NCBI RefSeq assembly: GCF_044385915.1
Contig: NZ_JBISCC010000125.1
Span: forward strand, 1 to 64,000
Length of the DNA stretch: 64,000 nucleotides
DNA from: Thalassobellus citreus
Lineage (GTDB): Bacteria > Bacteroidota > Bacteroidia > Flavobacteriales > Flavobacteriaceae
Reading direction: 5' to 3'
The notes below the pieces were generated by a model. It had not been told where the DNA came from, ran no database searches, and worked only from the letters and a program-made list of their open reading frames with translations. Shown piece by piece: positions 34,098 to 43,511 of the stretch. The position numbers and the translations under genes were made by a program. Every line of letters starts with the position of its first letter. Positions within the stretch are counted from its first letter, which is position 1.

Positions 34098-35129
34098 ATG
34101 AAAAAATCAGTATTCATAGTACTAATAATTTTATTATTAAATTCTTGTGCTACCGTTTTTAACAAAAAAACAACTTCTGTAAATATTACTACTGATAAAG
34201 AAAGTCAATTAATATATAATAGCGATACTATTACTATTAATAAAGAACGAATAAAGATACACCCTATTCGTTCAAAAAAGCCGTTAGAATTTACAATTTT
34301 AAAAGACAGCCTTAAAGAAAATTTCTCCTTAAAACGAAAAACATCTTTCCTCTTTTGGCTTAATCTTAACTACACGTACGGATTAGGCATGCTAGTCGAT
34401 TTTACAAACGACAAACGTTTTACTTATAAACACAATTTACATTTTATAACAGATAGTATTTCAAATAAAATAGTGTTAAGTAATAAAAAGATAACACGTT
34501 TACCTAAAAACACATTATTTCTTTACACCTCACCTTTACAAGCTATAGATGTGTTTTCTATGCCTGCGCTTACACTTGGAGCAGAATATTTTATTAAAGA
34601 CAACATTAGTTTAAGTGCCGAATATGGTATTAAATACACCAATATTCCTAATCAAGATTATAACATTTCATATTTGAAAAATAAAGGATTACTTTATAGA
34701 TTAGAAACAAAATGGTACAATGGTATTAATTTAACAAATAATGTACATTCAAATGAATATTTAGGAATAGAACTTCGTGTCATAAAAAATCAGTATAATG
34801 ATTATATAAATTATAGTGAAAGAAACAATTCTCCTAACGAGTATAATTATATAACAGATGATTTTGCAACTAAAAAAAACGTAACTATTGTTAACTTAAA
34901 ATACGGATTAATAGTACTATTAGGTAAAAAAACATATTTAGATTTTTATTCTGGTTTTGGTGTGAGAGTTAAAAAATTTAATCATTTAAATTTAGAGTAT
35001 GACAAATCTATTCATAGGCTTGATTTCCCTGATGATTTTGCTCTTTTCGATTATAGAGATTTCAAAAACTATAACAAAAAATCCTTTTTCAACTATTCAT
35101 TAGGTTGTAAATTCGGAATTAAATTATAA
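34098..35129 (+). CDS. Hypothetical outer-membrane-type lipoprotein
   Basis: Lipoprotein of 343 residues, start MKKSVFIVLIILLLNSCATVF with the lipobox Cys at about position 17. The N-terminal part after the anchor (TTSVNITTDKESQLIYNSDTITI) looks like a small beta domain; the second half is rich in aromatic beta strands (LTLGAEYFIKDNISLSAEYGIKYTN, FYSGFGVRVKKFN, FFNYSLGCKFGIKL) and could be a small beta barrel. I do not recognise the family. A TTG in frame at 34083 would add five residues before the signal; the ATG at 34098 is preferred. It precedes the TIGR02757 gene by 5 bp, suggesting an operon. Confidence 0.6.
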   Translation: MKKSVFIVLIILLLNSCATVFNKKTTSVNITTDKESQLIYNSDTITINKERIKIHPIRSKKPLEFTILKDSLKENFSLKRKTSFLFWLNLNYTYGLGMLVDFTNDKRFTYKHNLHFITDSISNKIVLSNKKITRLPKNTLFLYTSPLQAIDVFSMPALTLGAEYFIKDNISLSAEYGIKYTNIPNQDYNISYLKNKGLLYRLETKWYNGINLTNNVHSNEYLGIELRVIKNQYNDYINYSERNNSPNEYNYITDDFATKKNVTIVNLKYGLIVLLGKKTYLDFYSGFGVRVKKFNHLNLEYDKSIHRLDFPDDFALFDYRDFKNYNKKSFFNYSLGCKFGIKL

Positions 35130-35134
35130 AAAAA

Positions 35135-35899
35135 TTGAATAAAGCCGAACTAAAAGAATTTCTCGAAGCCAAAGTTATTCAATACAACAATCCAAAGTTT
35201 ATTGAAAGCGATCCTATTCAAATTCCACATCAATTTAATTTAAAAGAAGATATTGAAATTTCAGGATTTTTAACTGCAACCATTTCTTGGGGAAACCGTA
35301 AAAGCATTATTAATAATGCCAAACGCTTGATGGTACTATTAGATAATTCGCCTTATGATTTTGTAATGAATCATAAAGAAACCGATTTAGAAAAACTTCT
35401 CACTTTTGTACACAGAACTTTTAATGGAGATGATTGTATTCAGTTTATTAAATCGTTACAGCATATTTATAAAAACCATGATGGTTTAGAAAATCTGTTT
35501 GCGAAGCATGTTGAAAAAGGTACGATGCAAAATGCTATTTCTGAATTTAAACAAACCTTTTTTGAAATAGAGCATCTAAAAAGAACTCAGAAACATGTAA
35601 GTGATCCGTTAAAAAATTCGGCAGCAAAACGTATTAACATGTTTTTACGTTGGATGGTTAGAAATGATAATACTGGTGTAGACTTTGGCATTTGGAATAG
35701 CCTATCGCCTGCTCTATTATCTTGCCCCTTAGATGTACATTCTGGTAATGTTGCTAGAAAGTTAGGTTTATTAAAAAGAAAGCAGAATGATGGTAAAGCT
35801 TTAGCAGAATTAGACACTTCATTAAGAAAACTAGATGCTAAAGATCCTGTAAAATATGATTTTGCTCTGTTTGGCTTGGGTGTTTTTGAAGGGTTTTAA
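35135..35899 (+). CDS. TIGR02757 family protein
   Basis: Soluble protein of 254 residues typical of TIGR02757 (DUF2400), a family of unknown biochemical role found across Bacteroidota. Markers: ISGFLTATISWGNRKSIINNAKRL, HRTFNGDDC, KRINMFLRWMVRNDNTGVDFGIW and the conserved DPVKYDFALFGLGVFE at the end. The start codon is TTG at 35135, since no ATG exists in frame until well inside the protein; the TTG lies 5 bp after the preceding stop. Confidence 0.85.
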   Translation: MNKAELKEFLEAKVIQYNNPKFIESDPIQIPHQFNLKEDIEISGFLTATISWGNRKSIINNAKRLMVLLDNSPYDFVMNHKETDLEKLLTFVHRTFNGDDCIQFIKSLQHIYKNHDGLENLFAKHVEKGTMQNAISEFKQTFFEIEHLKRTQKHVSDPLKNSAAKRINMFLRWMVRNDNTGVDFGIWNSLSPALLSCPLDVHSGNVARKLGLLKRKQNDGKALAELDTSLRKLDAKDPVKYDFALFGLGVFEGF

Positions 35900-36130
35900 C
35901 ATCAAGCATCTTATTTAGTTAATCTAACTGCGTTAGCGATTATTCATTGATTGCTATTTTAAATTAAGGAAATCATGAATGCTTCGCATTTGATGCGGCA
36001 TCCTTTTTTAAACTGAAAGACTACAAACTTAATAAACACTAAAAATTAACAGATAATCTTGTCCTTGCTTCTCGCCACGAGGTTTTAAAAAAGATATAGA
36101 GGAAAGCGCGACCCTTTTGGGTAACGCCAT
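35900..36130. other. Non-coding gap between TIGR02757 and M61 genes
   Basis: No open frame or promoter match was found. The stretch is less A/T-rich around 36058-36128 (GCTTCTCGCCACGAGG and GCGCGACCCTTTTGGGTAACGCC) than typical gaps here. It contains small inverted pieces such as TCTCGCCACGAG (36070-36081) and ACCCTTTTGGGT (36111-36122), of unknown role. It could be a decayed insertion. Confidence 0.3.
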
Positions 36131-36170
36131 AAAAAAAACGATTGACAAACTTATAAGTGCATCAATCGTT
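36131..36170 (-). terminator. Terminator of the M61 peptidase gene
   Basis: AACGATTGA (36137-36145) pairs with TCAATCGTT (36162-36170). On the minus strand the hairpin is followed by eight T (36138-36131), 28 bp after the M61 stop. Confidence 0.75.
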
Positions 36171-36197
36171 AATCTATAATTATAATTCTTAAATCTG

Positions 36198-38090
36198 TTA
36201 TCCTTTTAACCAAGCGTCACGTAATGCTTTTTGAGCATCGGTTGCATCTGCTTTAGGCATCAATCCTTTTCCTGTTGTATAACCTTGTGTAGTCCTGGTT
36301 TTTATAACAACCTCTTCTCCTGCTCTATCAAGCTTTACTTCTACATCCATGCCTGGTTTCCACATAAATACAGCTTGTAGTAATTGATTTGCATTTTGCA
36401 TAGTAAGCGCCGTACCATCTATAGATTTTATAACATCGTTTGGTTGTGCTCCTTGTTCTGCCCAAAAACTGTTATCTAAAACTTTATCTGTAAAAAAGAT
36501 GGTTCCTTTTTGCGGATCTCCACTAACAATAGGAGCGCCATCCATTATAAGGTAATTAGCTTCTACTTTACCTTCTCCTATTTCTAAGCCAACTTTTTCG
36601 AAAAACTCGTTATAATTAATTGGAGTATCTCCAACAACATAAGTGTTTAAAAATTCACCAATTGATGGGTAAGTCATAGCCGTAATTTCATCTATAAGTT
36701 TATCATCTTCAAATGGTTTGTTCTTTCCGTATTTATTTGACAACTCTTTCATTAAATATAGAATACCTCGTTGTCCATTACTTTCTTCACGCATTAAAAT
36801 ATCAATACACATCCCTATTAAAGCACCTTTTTGATACACATTTAAATACTGGTCTTTATACGGTGCATTTAATACGTTTTCACTCATAACTGTGAAACTC
36901 ATTGTATCATTTAATGTCTTAGATCTTTCAATCTTCTCCATTATTTTACTATAAAATGCATTTTCATCAACTAAGCCTTCACTTACTTGAAATAAAGTAG
37001 CAAAATACTCGGTTACCCCTTCATACATCCATAAATGTTTTGAGAATGTAGGCTTATTATAATCGAAATAATGTACATCTTCAGAATGCACACTTAATGG
37101 TGTTACTATATGAAAAAACTCATGAGACACTACATCTGTCATGCTTTTTGCTAAAGCTTCTGCAGGCATTGCTTCAGGTAAAACAACAACTGTAGATTTG
37201 TGATGTTCTAAAGCTCCAAATCCTTTTGGAGAATCTTCTTTCCCCTCTGATAAATAAAGGAAAATATCATATCTAGGTGTACTATTAATATCTCCTAAAA
37301 ATGCTTTTTGAGCTTTCATCATTTTAAAAACTGTTGGCTTTATTGATGCTACAGTATGTACTTTGTTTGGTGAATATACACTTAAAACAATTTTAATATC
37401 GCCAACTTGAAACTCTTCAACATCCAAATTACCATAAAACATTGGGTTATCTGTAATATCAAAATATCTAGTTGCTAAATATGTGCTAGTTGTGTTTTTA
37501 CCATCGTCGCTAGTTTTTGTGCCAATACTTTGCAATGCAGAGGTACGAACAAAATCGGTTGGTGCTGTAACATCTAATTTATATTGATTGTTTTTTAATG
37601 AATCAAAATATCCAACAAAACCATGCAAGTTAACCACATCGTTTTCTGGCTCAATATTAGTTCCTGCAGGAGAGAACGGAGTATCTTTACCTATACCGCC
37701 TTCTTTTTCAATATCAAAAGTATCGTTAACCAAATAGGTGATTTTATCTAATTGCTTCGCATTAGTAATAGTCCAAGTATTATCATCTATTCTAGATACT
37801 GCCATTTCATTGCCTTTATAATCGTAAGCTTTAAAAGCATCAATATATTTCCCAAAATCACTTACAGAATACGTTCCTGGTATCACTCTTGGTAAGCGGT
37901 AAGTAACTGTTTCTACCGTAAAACGTCCTGGATTAATAGTTACAGGAGCTTTATCATCTTGAATTTGAGATAAATTAATTGAAGCTTCTATAGGCAAACT
38001 AGTTGCTAAGTCGTTAGAATTATTCTTTGTAGAATTACAACTAGCTAATAAAATACCAGCAAATACTGCTGCTAATGTTTTTGAATTCAT
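36198..38090 (-). CDS. M61 family metallopeptidase (lipoprotein) with PDZ domain
   Basis: Zinc aminopeptidase of 630 residues, anchored as a lipoprotein (LAAVFAGILLASCNST, Cys about residue 18). The M61 catalytic domain has the zinc motif HEFFH at 323-327 with the downstream Glu357 in MYEGVTEYF. An N-terminal beta domain (TINPGRFTVETVTYRLPRVIPGTY) precedes it. Near the C-terminus a PDZ domain is visible (GAQPNDVIKSIDGTALTMQNANQLL, then PGMDVEVKLDRAGEEVV). Such proteins act in the periplasm or at the outer membrane, clipping N-terminal Gly or Ala from peptides. It appears monocistronic, with its own terminator. Confidence 0.9.
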   Translation of the reverse strand: MNSKTLAAVFAGILLASCNSTKNNSNDLATSLPIEASINLSQIQDDKAPVTINPGRFTVETVTYRLPRVIPGTYSVSDFGKYIDAFKAYDYKGNEMAVSRIDDNTWTITNAKQLDKITYLVNDTFDIEKEGGIGKDTPFSPAGTNIEPENDVVNLHGFVGYFDSLKNNQYKLDVTAPTDFVRTSALQSIGTKTSDDGKNTTSTYLATRYFDITDNPMFYGNLDVEEFQVGDIKIVLSVYSPNKVHTVASIKPTVFKMMKAQKAFLGDINSTPRYDIFLYLSEGKEDSPKGFGALEHHKSTVVVLPEAMPAEALAKSMTDVVSHEFFHIVTPLSVHSEDVHYFDYNKPTFSKHLWMYEGVTEYFATLFQVSEGLVDENAFYSKIMEKIERSKTLNDTMSFTVMSENVLNAPYKDQYLNVYQKGALIGMCIDILMREESNGQRGILYLMKELSNKYGKNKPFEDDKLIDEITAMTYPSIGEFLNTYVVGDTPINYNEFFEKVGLEIGEGKVEANYLIMDGAPIVSGDPQKGTIFFTDKVLDNSFWAEQGAQPNDVIKSIDGTALTMQNANQLLQAVFMWKPGMDVEVKLDRAGEEVVIKTRTTQGYTTGKGLMPKADATDAQKALRDAWLKG

Positions 38091-38176
38091 GGAATTATAT
38101 TTTGCTTTTTTAAATTGACGTGCAAAATACCACTATGTTACGCCCTATATTCTTAAGGTTTTGTTAAATTCGCATC

Positions 38177-39184
38177 ATGCAAAAAACTTTGGTAAGCATA
38201 TTAATCCCGTTTAAAAATACTGAAGCTTATTTAGCTGATTGTCTTCAATCTATTTTAAAACAAACCTATACCAATTGGGAGCTTTTAATAGTTGATGATG
38301 GCTCTACAGATACAAGCTATAATATTGTTGAAAATTACGCTAAAAAAGATAATAGAATCAAACTTTTAAAAAATTCTGGCAGCGGCATTATTGATGCTTT
38401 AAAACTGGCCTTTTTACAAAGTACTGGCGAATTTATTACGAGAATGGATAGCGATGATATCATGCTTCCAAACAAATTAGAAATTTTAGTCGCTAATTTA
38501 TTAAAACACGGTAAACAGCATATTGCTGTTGGTTTAGTTAATTATTTTTCTGAAGCAGGGATTAAAGATGGTTACAAAAGTTATGAGGTTTGGTTGAACC
38601 AATTAACTAAAACAGGTACTAATTATTCTGAAATTTATAAAGAATGTGTCATTCCATCTCCTTGTTGGATGGTTTACAAAAGCGATTTAATTGCTTGTGA
38701 TGCTTTTAATCCTGATAGATATCCTGAAGATTACGATTTAGCCTTTCGGTTTTACAAACATAATTACAAATGCATTCCTTGTGATACTGTTTTACATGAT
38801 TGGCGCGATTACAACACTAGAACTTCTAGAACGCATAAACATTATGCAGAAAATCATTTTATAGATTTAAAGCTGTATTATTTTTTAGAACTCGATTATA
38901 ATCCAAATAAAACATTAATAGTTTGGGGAGCAGGTAATAAAGGCAAAACAATTGCAAAAAAACTAATTGAAAAACAAGTCCCTTTTCAATGGATTTGCGA
39001 TAACCCAAATAAAATAGGACGAGATATTTACGGCAACATTTTACTGCCTTTTAGTGCTTTAGAAACGATTGAGAATCCGCAAAGCATAATTACAGTTGCT
39101 AATAAAACGGCACAAATTGAAATTAAAGATTATATGAACAAATTGAAAATGCAACCTATTGAAGATTATATTTTCTTTTGTTAA
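38177..39184 (+). CDS. Family 2 glycosyltransferase fused to a Rossmann-like domain
   Basis: Protein of 335 residues. Residues 1-225 form a GT-A glycosyltransferase: SILIPFKNTEAYLADCLQSIL, the nucleotide-binding VDDGSTD, the DxD-type RMDSDD and DYDLAFRF. Residues from about 247 (NKTLIVWGAGNKGKTIAKKLI) form a separate dinucleotide-binding-like domain with GxGxxG variant GAGNKGK and a DNPNKIG acidic loop, like the N-terminal fold of PglD-type sugar enzymes. The fused part may bind a nucleotide sugar or act as a regulatory module. No polysaccharide locus surrounds it; the BatA gene follows 59 bp later with a candidate -7 element. Confidence 0.8.
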   Translation: MQKTLVSILIPFKNTEAYLADCLQSILKQTYTNWELLIVDDGSTDTSYNIVENYAKKDNRIKLLKNSGSGIIDALKLAFLQSTGEFITRMDSDDIMLPNKLEILVANLLKHGKQHIAVGLVNYFSEAGIKDGYKSYEVWLNQLTKTGTNYSEIYKECVIPSPCWMVYKSDLIACDAFNPDRYPEDYDLAFRFYKHNYKCIPCDTVLHDWRDYNTRTSRTHKHYAENHFIDLKLYYFLELDYNPNKTLIVWGAGNKGKTIAKKLIEKQVPFQWICDNPNKIGRDIYGNILLPFSALETIENPQSIITVANKTAQIEIKDYMNKLKMQPIEDYIFFC

Positions 39185-39219
39185 TTTCGTTAAACATCTA
39201 ATAATTCATTTTCATTTTC

Positions 39220-39227
39220 TATATTTG
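39220..39227 (+). promoter_or_regulatory. -7 element before the BatA-type operon
   Basis: TATATTTG, a full TAnnTTTG match, 16 bp before the ATG at 39244. No TTG at the expected distance. Confidence 0.4.
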
Positions 39228-39243
39228 AAAAATCTAAAAAGAA

Positions 39244-41169
39244 ATGCAGTTTAAACACCCCGAACTTCTTTACGCTTTATTTTTACTGCTCATTCCTATT
39301 ATTGTTCATTTATTTCAATTAAGGAAGTTTCAAAAAGTACCTTTTACCAATGTCGCTTTTTTAAAAGAAGCTACATTACAAACCCGCAAAAGTTCGCAAA
39401 TAAAAAAATGGCTTATTCTTTTAACTAGGCTATTACTACTCGCTGCAATTATTATAGCATTTGCACAACCTTTTACATCTAAAGCGAATACATTTAAAAC
39501 TAAAAAAGAAACGGTTATTTATTTAGACAATTCTTTTAGCATGCAAGCAAAAGGAAGTCAAGGTGAATTATTAAAACGTGCAGTTCAAGATATTATAAGC
39601 AATGTTCCTGAAACCGAAAACATCTCGATAATTACAAACGATAAAGTTTATAGAAACACGACTATTAATGCCATAAAAAACGAATTATTACAGCTTAGTT
39701 ACTCACCTAATAGCTTAACAACACAAGCTGCTTTATTAAAAAGTAATACCTTTTTTAATAAACAAGGAAACAGTTTAAAAAACTTAATATTTATTTCTGA
39801 TTTTCAAGAAAACGGAAAACCATTGACTATTGAAAAAGACACATTAACCTATATTCATTTTGTAAAATTACAACCTGTAAACACGCATAATATTTCAGTT
39901 GACAGTATTTTTGTTTCTGAAAAAACGGCTACTACCATTAACTTAAAAGTTATTTTAAAAAATAATGGTTCTACAGTTGAAAACTTACCGGTCTCACTCT
40001 TTAGTAATGATACTTTAATTGCTAAAACTTCGGTATCTATTAATAAGGAAGCTAATACTACTTTTTCTATTCCTGCAAACAAAGTGATAAATGGAAAAAT
40101 AACCATTGATGACACCAACTTACAATTTGATAACACCTTGTATTTTAATATTAATAATAGCTCTAAAATAAATGTGTTAGCAATAAATACGACAGATGAT
40201 TCCTTTTTAAAACGCATTTACACTAATGATGAATTTAATTATACTTCAACAACAGAAAATCAATTAAACTATAATCTATTAGAATCTCAAAACCTTATTA
40301 TTTTAAATGAATTAAGTAGTATTCCAAATGCGTTAATTCCTGCTATAAAATCATTTACTAATCAAGACGGCACACTTGTTATAATTCCGTCAAAAGACAT
40401 AACAAATACTTCATACAACTCACTATTAGCAAATTACCAAGCTTCTTTTAACAGGCTAATTAAAACCGAAAAACGCATTACAACTATTAATTATTCACAT
40501 CCTTTATATAGTAATGGTGTTTTTGAAAAACAAGTGAGTAATTTTCAATATCCAAAAGTAAACAGCTTCTTTAGTACTAAATTGAAGCATGCTTCAAACG
40601 TCTTAAAATATGAAGATGGAAACCCTTTTTTATTTCAAAATAGTCATGCTTTCATTTTTACTTCAGCTTTAAATAAGGACAATTCAAATTTTAAAAATTC
40701 CCCTCTAATTGTTCCGACCTTATATAATATTGGAAAACAAAGTTTTAAAATTCCTGAATTATATTATACCATTGGCAAAAACAACAGCTTTGATGTAAGT
40801 ACACAACTAAAACAAGATGCTGTTTTATCGCTTACAAATAATGATGCTAACATAATACCAGAACAGCGCTATTTTAATAATAAAGTTGTTATAAAAACTT
40901 CTGAATCGCCTAATTTGGCTAACATTTATGCTGTAAAAAACAACGATGTAACGATTAAAAACGTAAGCTATAATTACAGTAGAAATGAAAGTTATTTGGT
41001 TTACAAAGACCTAACAAATCTTAAACACATTATACTTAGCGATTCTATTACAAAAACATTCGATACTATAAAAAGTGATACAAAAATTAATGCGCTATGG
41101 AAATGGTTTGTTATTTTTGCATTAGCGTTATTAATTATTGAAATGCTCATCTTAAAATATTTTAAATGA
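39244..41169 (+). CDS. BatA domain-containing membrane protein
   Basis: Inner-membrane protein of 641 residues. The N-terminal BatA domain is clear: FKHPELLYALFLLLIPIIVHLFQLRKFQKVPFTNVAFLK, then a second helix RLLLLAAIIIAFAQPF. A von Willebrand factor A-like domain follows with YLDNSFSM (a MIDAS-like DxSxS variant) at about residue 98. A long periplasmic region and a final helix (FVIFALALLIIEMLIL) end the protein. Function of the family is unclear; Bat proteins are linked to stress tolerance in Bacteroidota. Its stop overlaps the start of the dihydroorotase homologue by 4 bp (ATGA), showing translational coupling. Confidence 0.82.
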   Translation: MQFKHPELLYALFLLLIPIIVHLFQLRKFQKVPFTNVAFLKEATLQTRKSSQIKKWLILLTRLLLLAAIIIAFAQPFTSKANTFKTKKETVIYLDNSFSMQAKGSQGELLKRAVQDIISNVPETENISIITNDKVYRNTTINAIKNELLQLSYSPNSLTTQAALLKSNTFFNKQGNSLKNLIFISDFQENGKPLTIEKDTLTYIHFVKLQPVNTHNISVDSIFVSEKTATTINLKVILKNNGSTVENLPVSLFSNDTLIAKTSVSINKEANTTFSIPANKVINGKITIDDTNLQFDNTLYFNINNSSKINVLAINTTDDSFLKRIYTNDEFNYTSTTENQLNYNLLESQNLIILNELSSIPNALIPAIKSFTNQDGTLVIIPSKDITNTSYNSLLANYQASFNRLIKTEKRITTINYSHPLYSNGVFEKQVSNFQYPKVNSFFSTKLKHASNVLKYEDGNPFLFQNSHAFIFTSALNKDNSNFKNSPLIVPTLYNIGKQSFKIPELYYTIGKNNSFDVSTQLKQDAVLSLTNNDANIIPEQRYFNNKVVIKTSESPNLANIYAVKNNDVTIKNVSYNYSRNESYLVYKDLTNLKHIILSDSITKTFDTIKSDTKINALWKWFVIFALALLIIEMLILKYFK

Positions 41170-42419
41170 ACATACTTATAAAGTCTGCCACAATTATAGA
41201 TTCTAAAAGCGAGTTTCACAATACAACTCAAGATTTATTAATTGAAAATGGCGTGATTACTAAGATTGCCAGCACCATTAAAAACCCAAACAATTATCAA
41301 GAAATAACATTAGAAAACCTCCATATATCTCAAGGTTGGTTTGATAGTAGTGTTTGTTTTGGAGAGCCTGGTTTTGAAGAACGTGACACTATAAAAAACG
41401 GACTAAAAACTGCCGCAATTTCTGGTTTTACAGCTGTTGCTATGAATGCGAATACCAATCCGGTAATAGATTCTAATTCAGATATTACTTTTGTAAATGC
41501 TAAAGCCAGTAATAATGCAGTAACCTTGCTACCTATTGGAGCACTTACAGTAGGCAGTAAAGGCATTGATTTGGCCGAACTTTACGATATGAATACTGCT
41601 GGTGCCGTAGCGTTTTCAGATTACCAAAAACCTATTAGCAACCCAAACCTTATGAAAATTGCTTTGCAATATGCTAGTAATTTTGATGGCTTAGTTTATT
41701 CATTTCCTCAGGAAAACAAAATAGCTGGTCATGGGGTTATGAACGAACATATAACCAGCACAAAACTTGGATTAAAAGGAAACCCAGCACTTGCTGAAGA
41801 ACTTCAAATTGCACGCGATTTATTTCTGTTAGAATACACTAGTGGAAAATTACATATTCCAACTATTTCTACAGCAAAATCGGTTGAACTAATAAGAGAA
41901 GCCAAAAAGAAAAAATTAAATGTGAGTTGCAGTGTGGCTATTCATAATTTATTTTTCTCAGATGATGTATTAAGTGATTTTAACACGCATTTTAAAGTGT
42001 TACCGCCTCTCCGTACCAAAGCAGACGTAGACGCCTTAATTGAAGCTGTAAAAGACGGAACCATTGACATGGTAACGAGCGATCACAATCCTATAGATAT
42101 AGAACACAAAAAAATAGAATTTGACCATGCCGCTTATGGTACTATTGGTTTAGAAAGTGCTTTTGGTGCGCTTAATTCTATATTTACCATCAAGAAAACC
42201 ATAGAACTTCTAAGTAAAGGAAAAACAAGGTTTGGTATAGAAAGCACACCTATAAACATAGGAAATAAGGCAAACATAAGCCTCTTTAATCCTGATACTA
42301 AATATACGTTTTCAAAAAATAACATTGTTTCTAAATCTAAAAATGCCATTTTTGAAGGTGAGACTTTAAAAGGACATGTTTATGGAATTATTGCAAACAA
42401 TAAAATAGTTTTAAATTAA
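41166..42419 (+). CDS. Dihydroorotase homologue, probably non-catalytic
   Basis: Amidohydrolase-fold protein of 417 residues resembling the 'multifunctional complex type' dihydroorotase. The metal site is lost: the canonical DxHxHxREPG is DSSVCFGEPG (Asp60, then Ser62 and Cys64 where His is expected, Gly66 where Arg is expected). A later zinc His is also gone (LHIPTIST instead of H-x-x-H-x-ST), while NTNPVID and SDHNP are kept. Non-catalytic paralogues exist as partners of aspartate transcarbamoylase in other bacteria, so a structural role is likely. It overlaps the BatA-type gene and is followed by a DUF4870-like gene. Confidence 0.85.
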   Translation: MNILIKSATIIDSKSEFHNTTQDLLIENGVITKIASTIKNPNNYQEITLENLHISQGWFDSSVCFGEPGFEERDTIKNGLKTAAISGFTAVAMNANTNPVIDSNSDITFVNAKASNNAVTLLPIGALTVGSKGIDLAELYDMNTAGAVAFSDYQKPISNPNLMKIALQYASNFDGLVYSFPQENKIAGHGVMNEHITSTKLGLKGNPALAEELQIARDLFLLEYTSGKLHIPTISTAKSVELIREAKKKKLNVSCSVAIHNLFFSDDVLSDFNTHFKVLPPLRTKADVDALIEAVKDGTIDMVTSDHNPIDIEHKKIEFDHAAYGTIGLESAFGALNSIFTIKKTIELLSKGKTRFGIESTPINIGNKANISLFNPDTKYTFSKNNIVSKSKNAIFEGETLKGHVYGIIANNKIVLN

Positions 42420-42423
42420 AATA

Positions 42424-42762
42424 ATGACAAATCAAGATATTGAAAGAGGACGGCAAAATGCCATTATTAGCTATATAACTATTATAGGAGTTATTATTGC
42501 TTTTTATATGAATAAAGAAGAGCATAAAAAAAGTGATTTTGCTAGTTTTCATATTAGGCAATCATTAGGTTTATGGCTTACTTTTTGGGCTTTAGGATAT
42601 ATTATTGGAATCTTTGATAGTTGGTTAGTTAGTTCTAGTTTTTATCTATTCTTCGCGGTACTTTTCTTTTACGGATTTACTGGTGCTCTAGGAAGAAAAA
42701 CACAAGAAGTTCCTTTAGTTGGAGCATACTATCAAAAAATTTTTGCAAACTTGGGCAACTAA
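42424..42762 (+). CDS. DUF4870-like small membrane protein
   Basis: Inner-membrane protein of 112 residues with three helices (about 14-28, 49-66 and 72-88). The pattern NAIISYITIIGVIIAFYMNKEE...SDFASFHIRQSLGLWL resembles DUF4870/YccF-like proteins. Function unknown. It lies 4 bp after the preceding gene and 3 bp before the esterase, so it belongs to the same operon. Confidence 0.7.
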   Translation: MTNQDIERGRQNAIISYITIIGVIIAFYMNKEEHKKSDFASFHIRQSLGLWLTFWALGYIIGIFDSWLVSSSFYLFFAVLFFYGFTGALGRKTQEVPLVGAYYQKIFANLGN

Positions 42763-42765
42763 AAC

Positions 42766-43422
42766 ATGGTAAATACATCACTATCACTACAACATATTAT
42801 TCGTAAATCTTCATTAACCGAAAATGCACCATTATTAATATTATTGCATGGTTATGGAAGCGATGAAAACGATTTATTTTCGTTTGCTAACGAGTTACCC
42901 GAAGAACTTTTTATTATTTCTGTAAAAGCACCTTATACATTACAACCATACGGAAATGCTTGGTATGCTATTAATTTTGATGCCGACAAAGGTAAATGGA
43001 GCGATAACGAACAAGCAATAGAATCTCGCGATTTAATTTCTAAATTTATTGATGAAGCTATTGCAACCTATCCTGTTAATAAAGAAAGTGTTTCTCTTTT
43101 AGGTTTTAGCCAAGGGAGTATTTTAAGTTATGCTGTAGCTTTAACATATCCTGAAAAAATTAAAAACATTGTCGCTTTAAGTGGTTATATAAATCAAGAT
43201 TTATTCCCTGATGATATAAACCAAAAAGACTATTCTAATTTAGATTTTTATTGTTCACATGGTAGTGTAGACCAAGTAATACCTGTACAATGGGCTCAAC
43301 AAACACCTCCATTTTTAAAAGGTTTAAACATTATTCATAAGTATTCTGAATTCCCTGTGGGGCATGGTGTAGCTCCACAAAACTTTTATGAGCTTAAAGA
43401 TTGGTTGAGTAAACGTTTATAA
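42766..43422 (+). CDS. Alpha/beta-hydrolase, phospholipase/carboxylesterase family
   Basis: Cytosolic serine esterase of 218 residues. The catalytic triad is readable: Ser115 in GFSQGS, Asp169 in HGSVDQVIP, and His200 in FPVGHGVAP. The N-terminal oxyanion-hole motif is LLHGYGSDEND. Members hydrolyse short acyl esters or lysophospholipids; the natural substrate here is unknown. Last gene of the BatA-led operon. Confidence 0.88.
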   Translation: MVNTSLSLQHIIRKSSLTENAPLLILLHGYGSDENDLFSFANELPEELFIISVKAPYTLQPYGNAWYAINFDADKGKWSDNEQAIESRDLISKFIDEAIATYPVNKESVSLLGFSQGSILSYAVALTYPEKIKNIVALSGYINQDLFPDDINQKDYSNLDFYCSHGSVDQVIPVQWAQQTPPFLKGLNIIHKYSEFPVGHGVAPQNFYELKDWLSKRL

Positions 43423-43511
43423 TAGCAATTTTTATTTCTACTTAACATTACAGGAAATTTTAGATAATTTCGTTTAACATTGTTATTGTCTCACATTTGA
43501 TAAAACACAAA

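Noticed and set aside
43423..43511. Search for attC-like repeats around the P-loop gene
   Set aside because: Neither side shows the CTACA/ACAAC/GTATA order or the core hairpin seen at 10-147.
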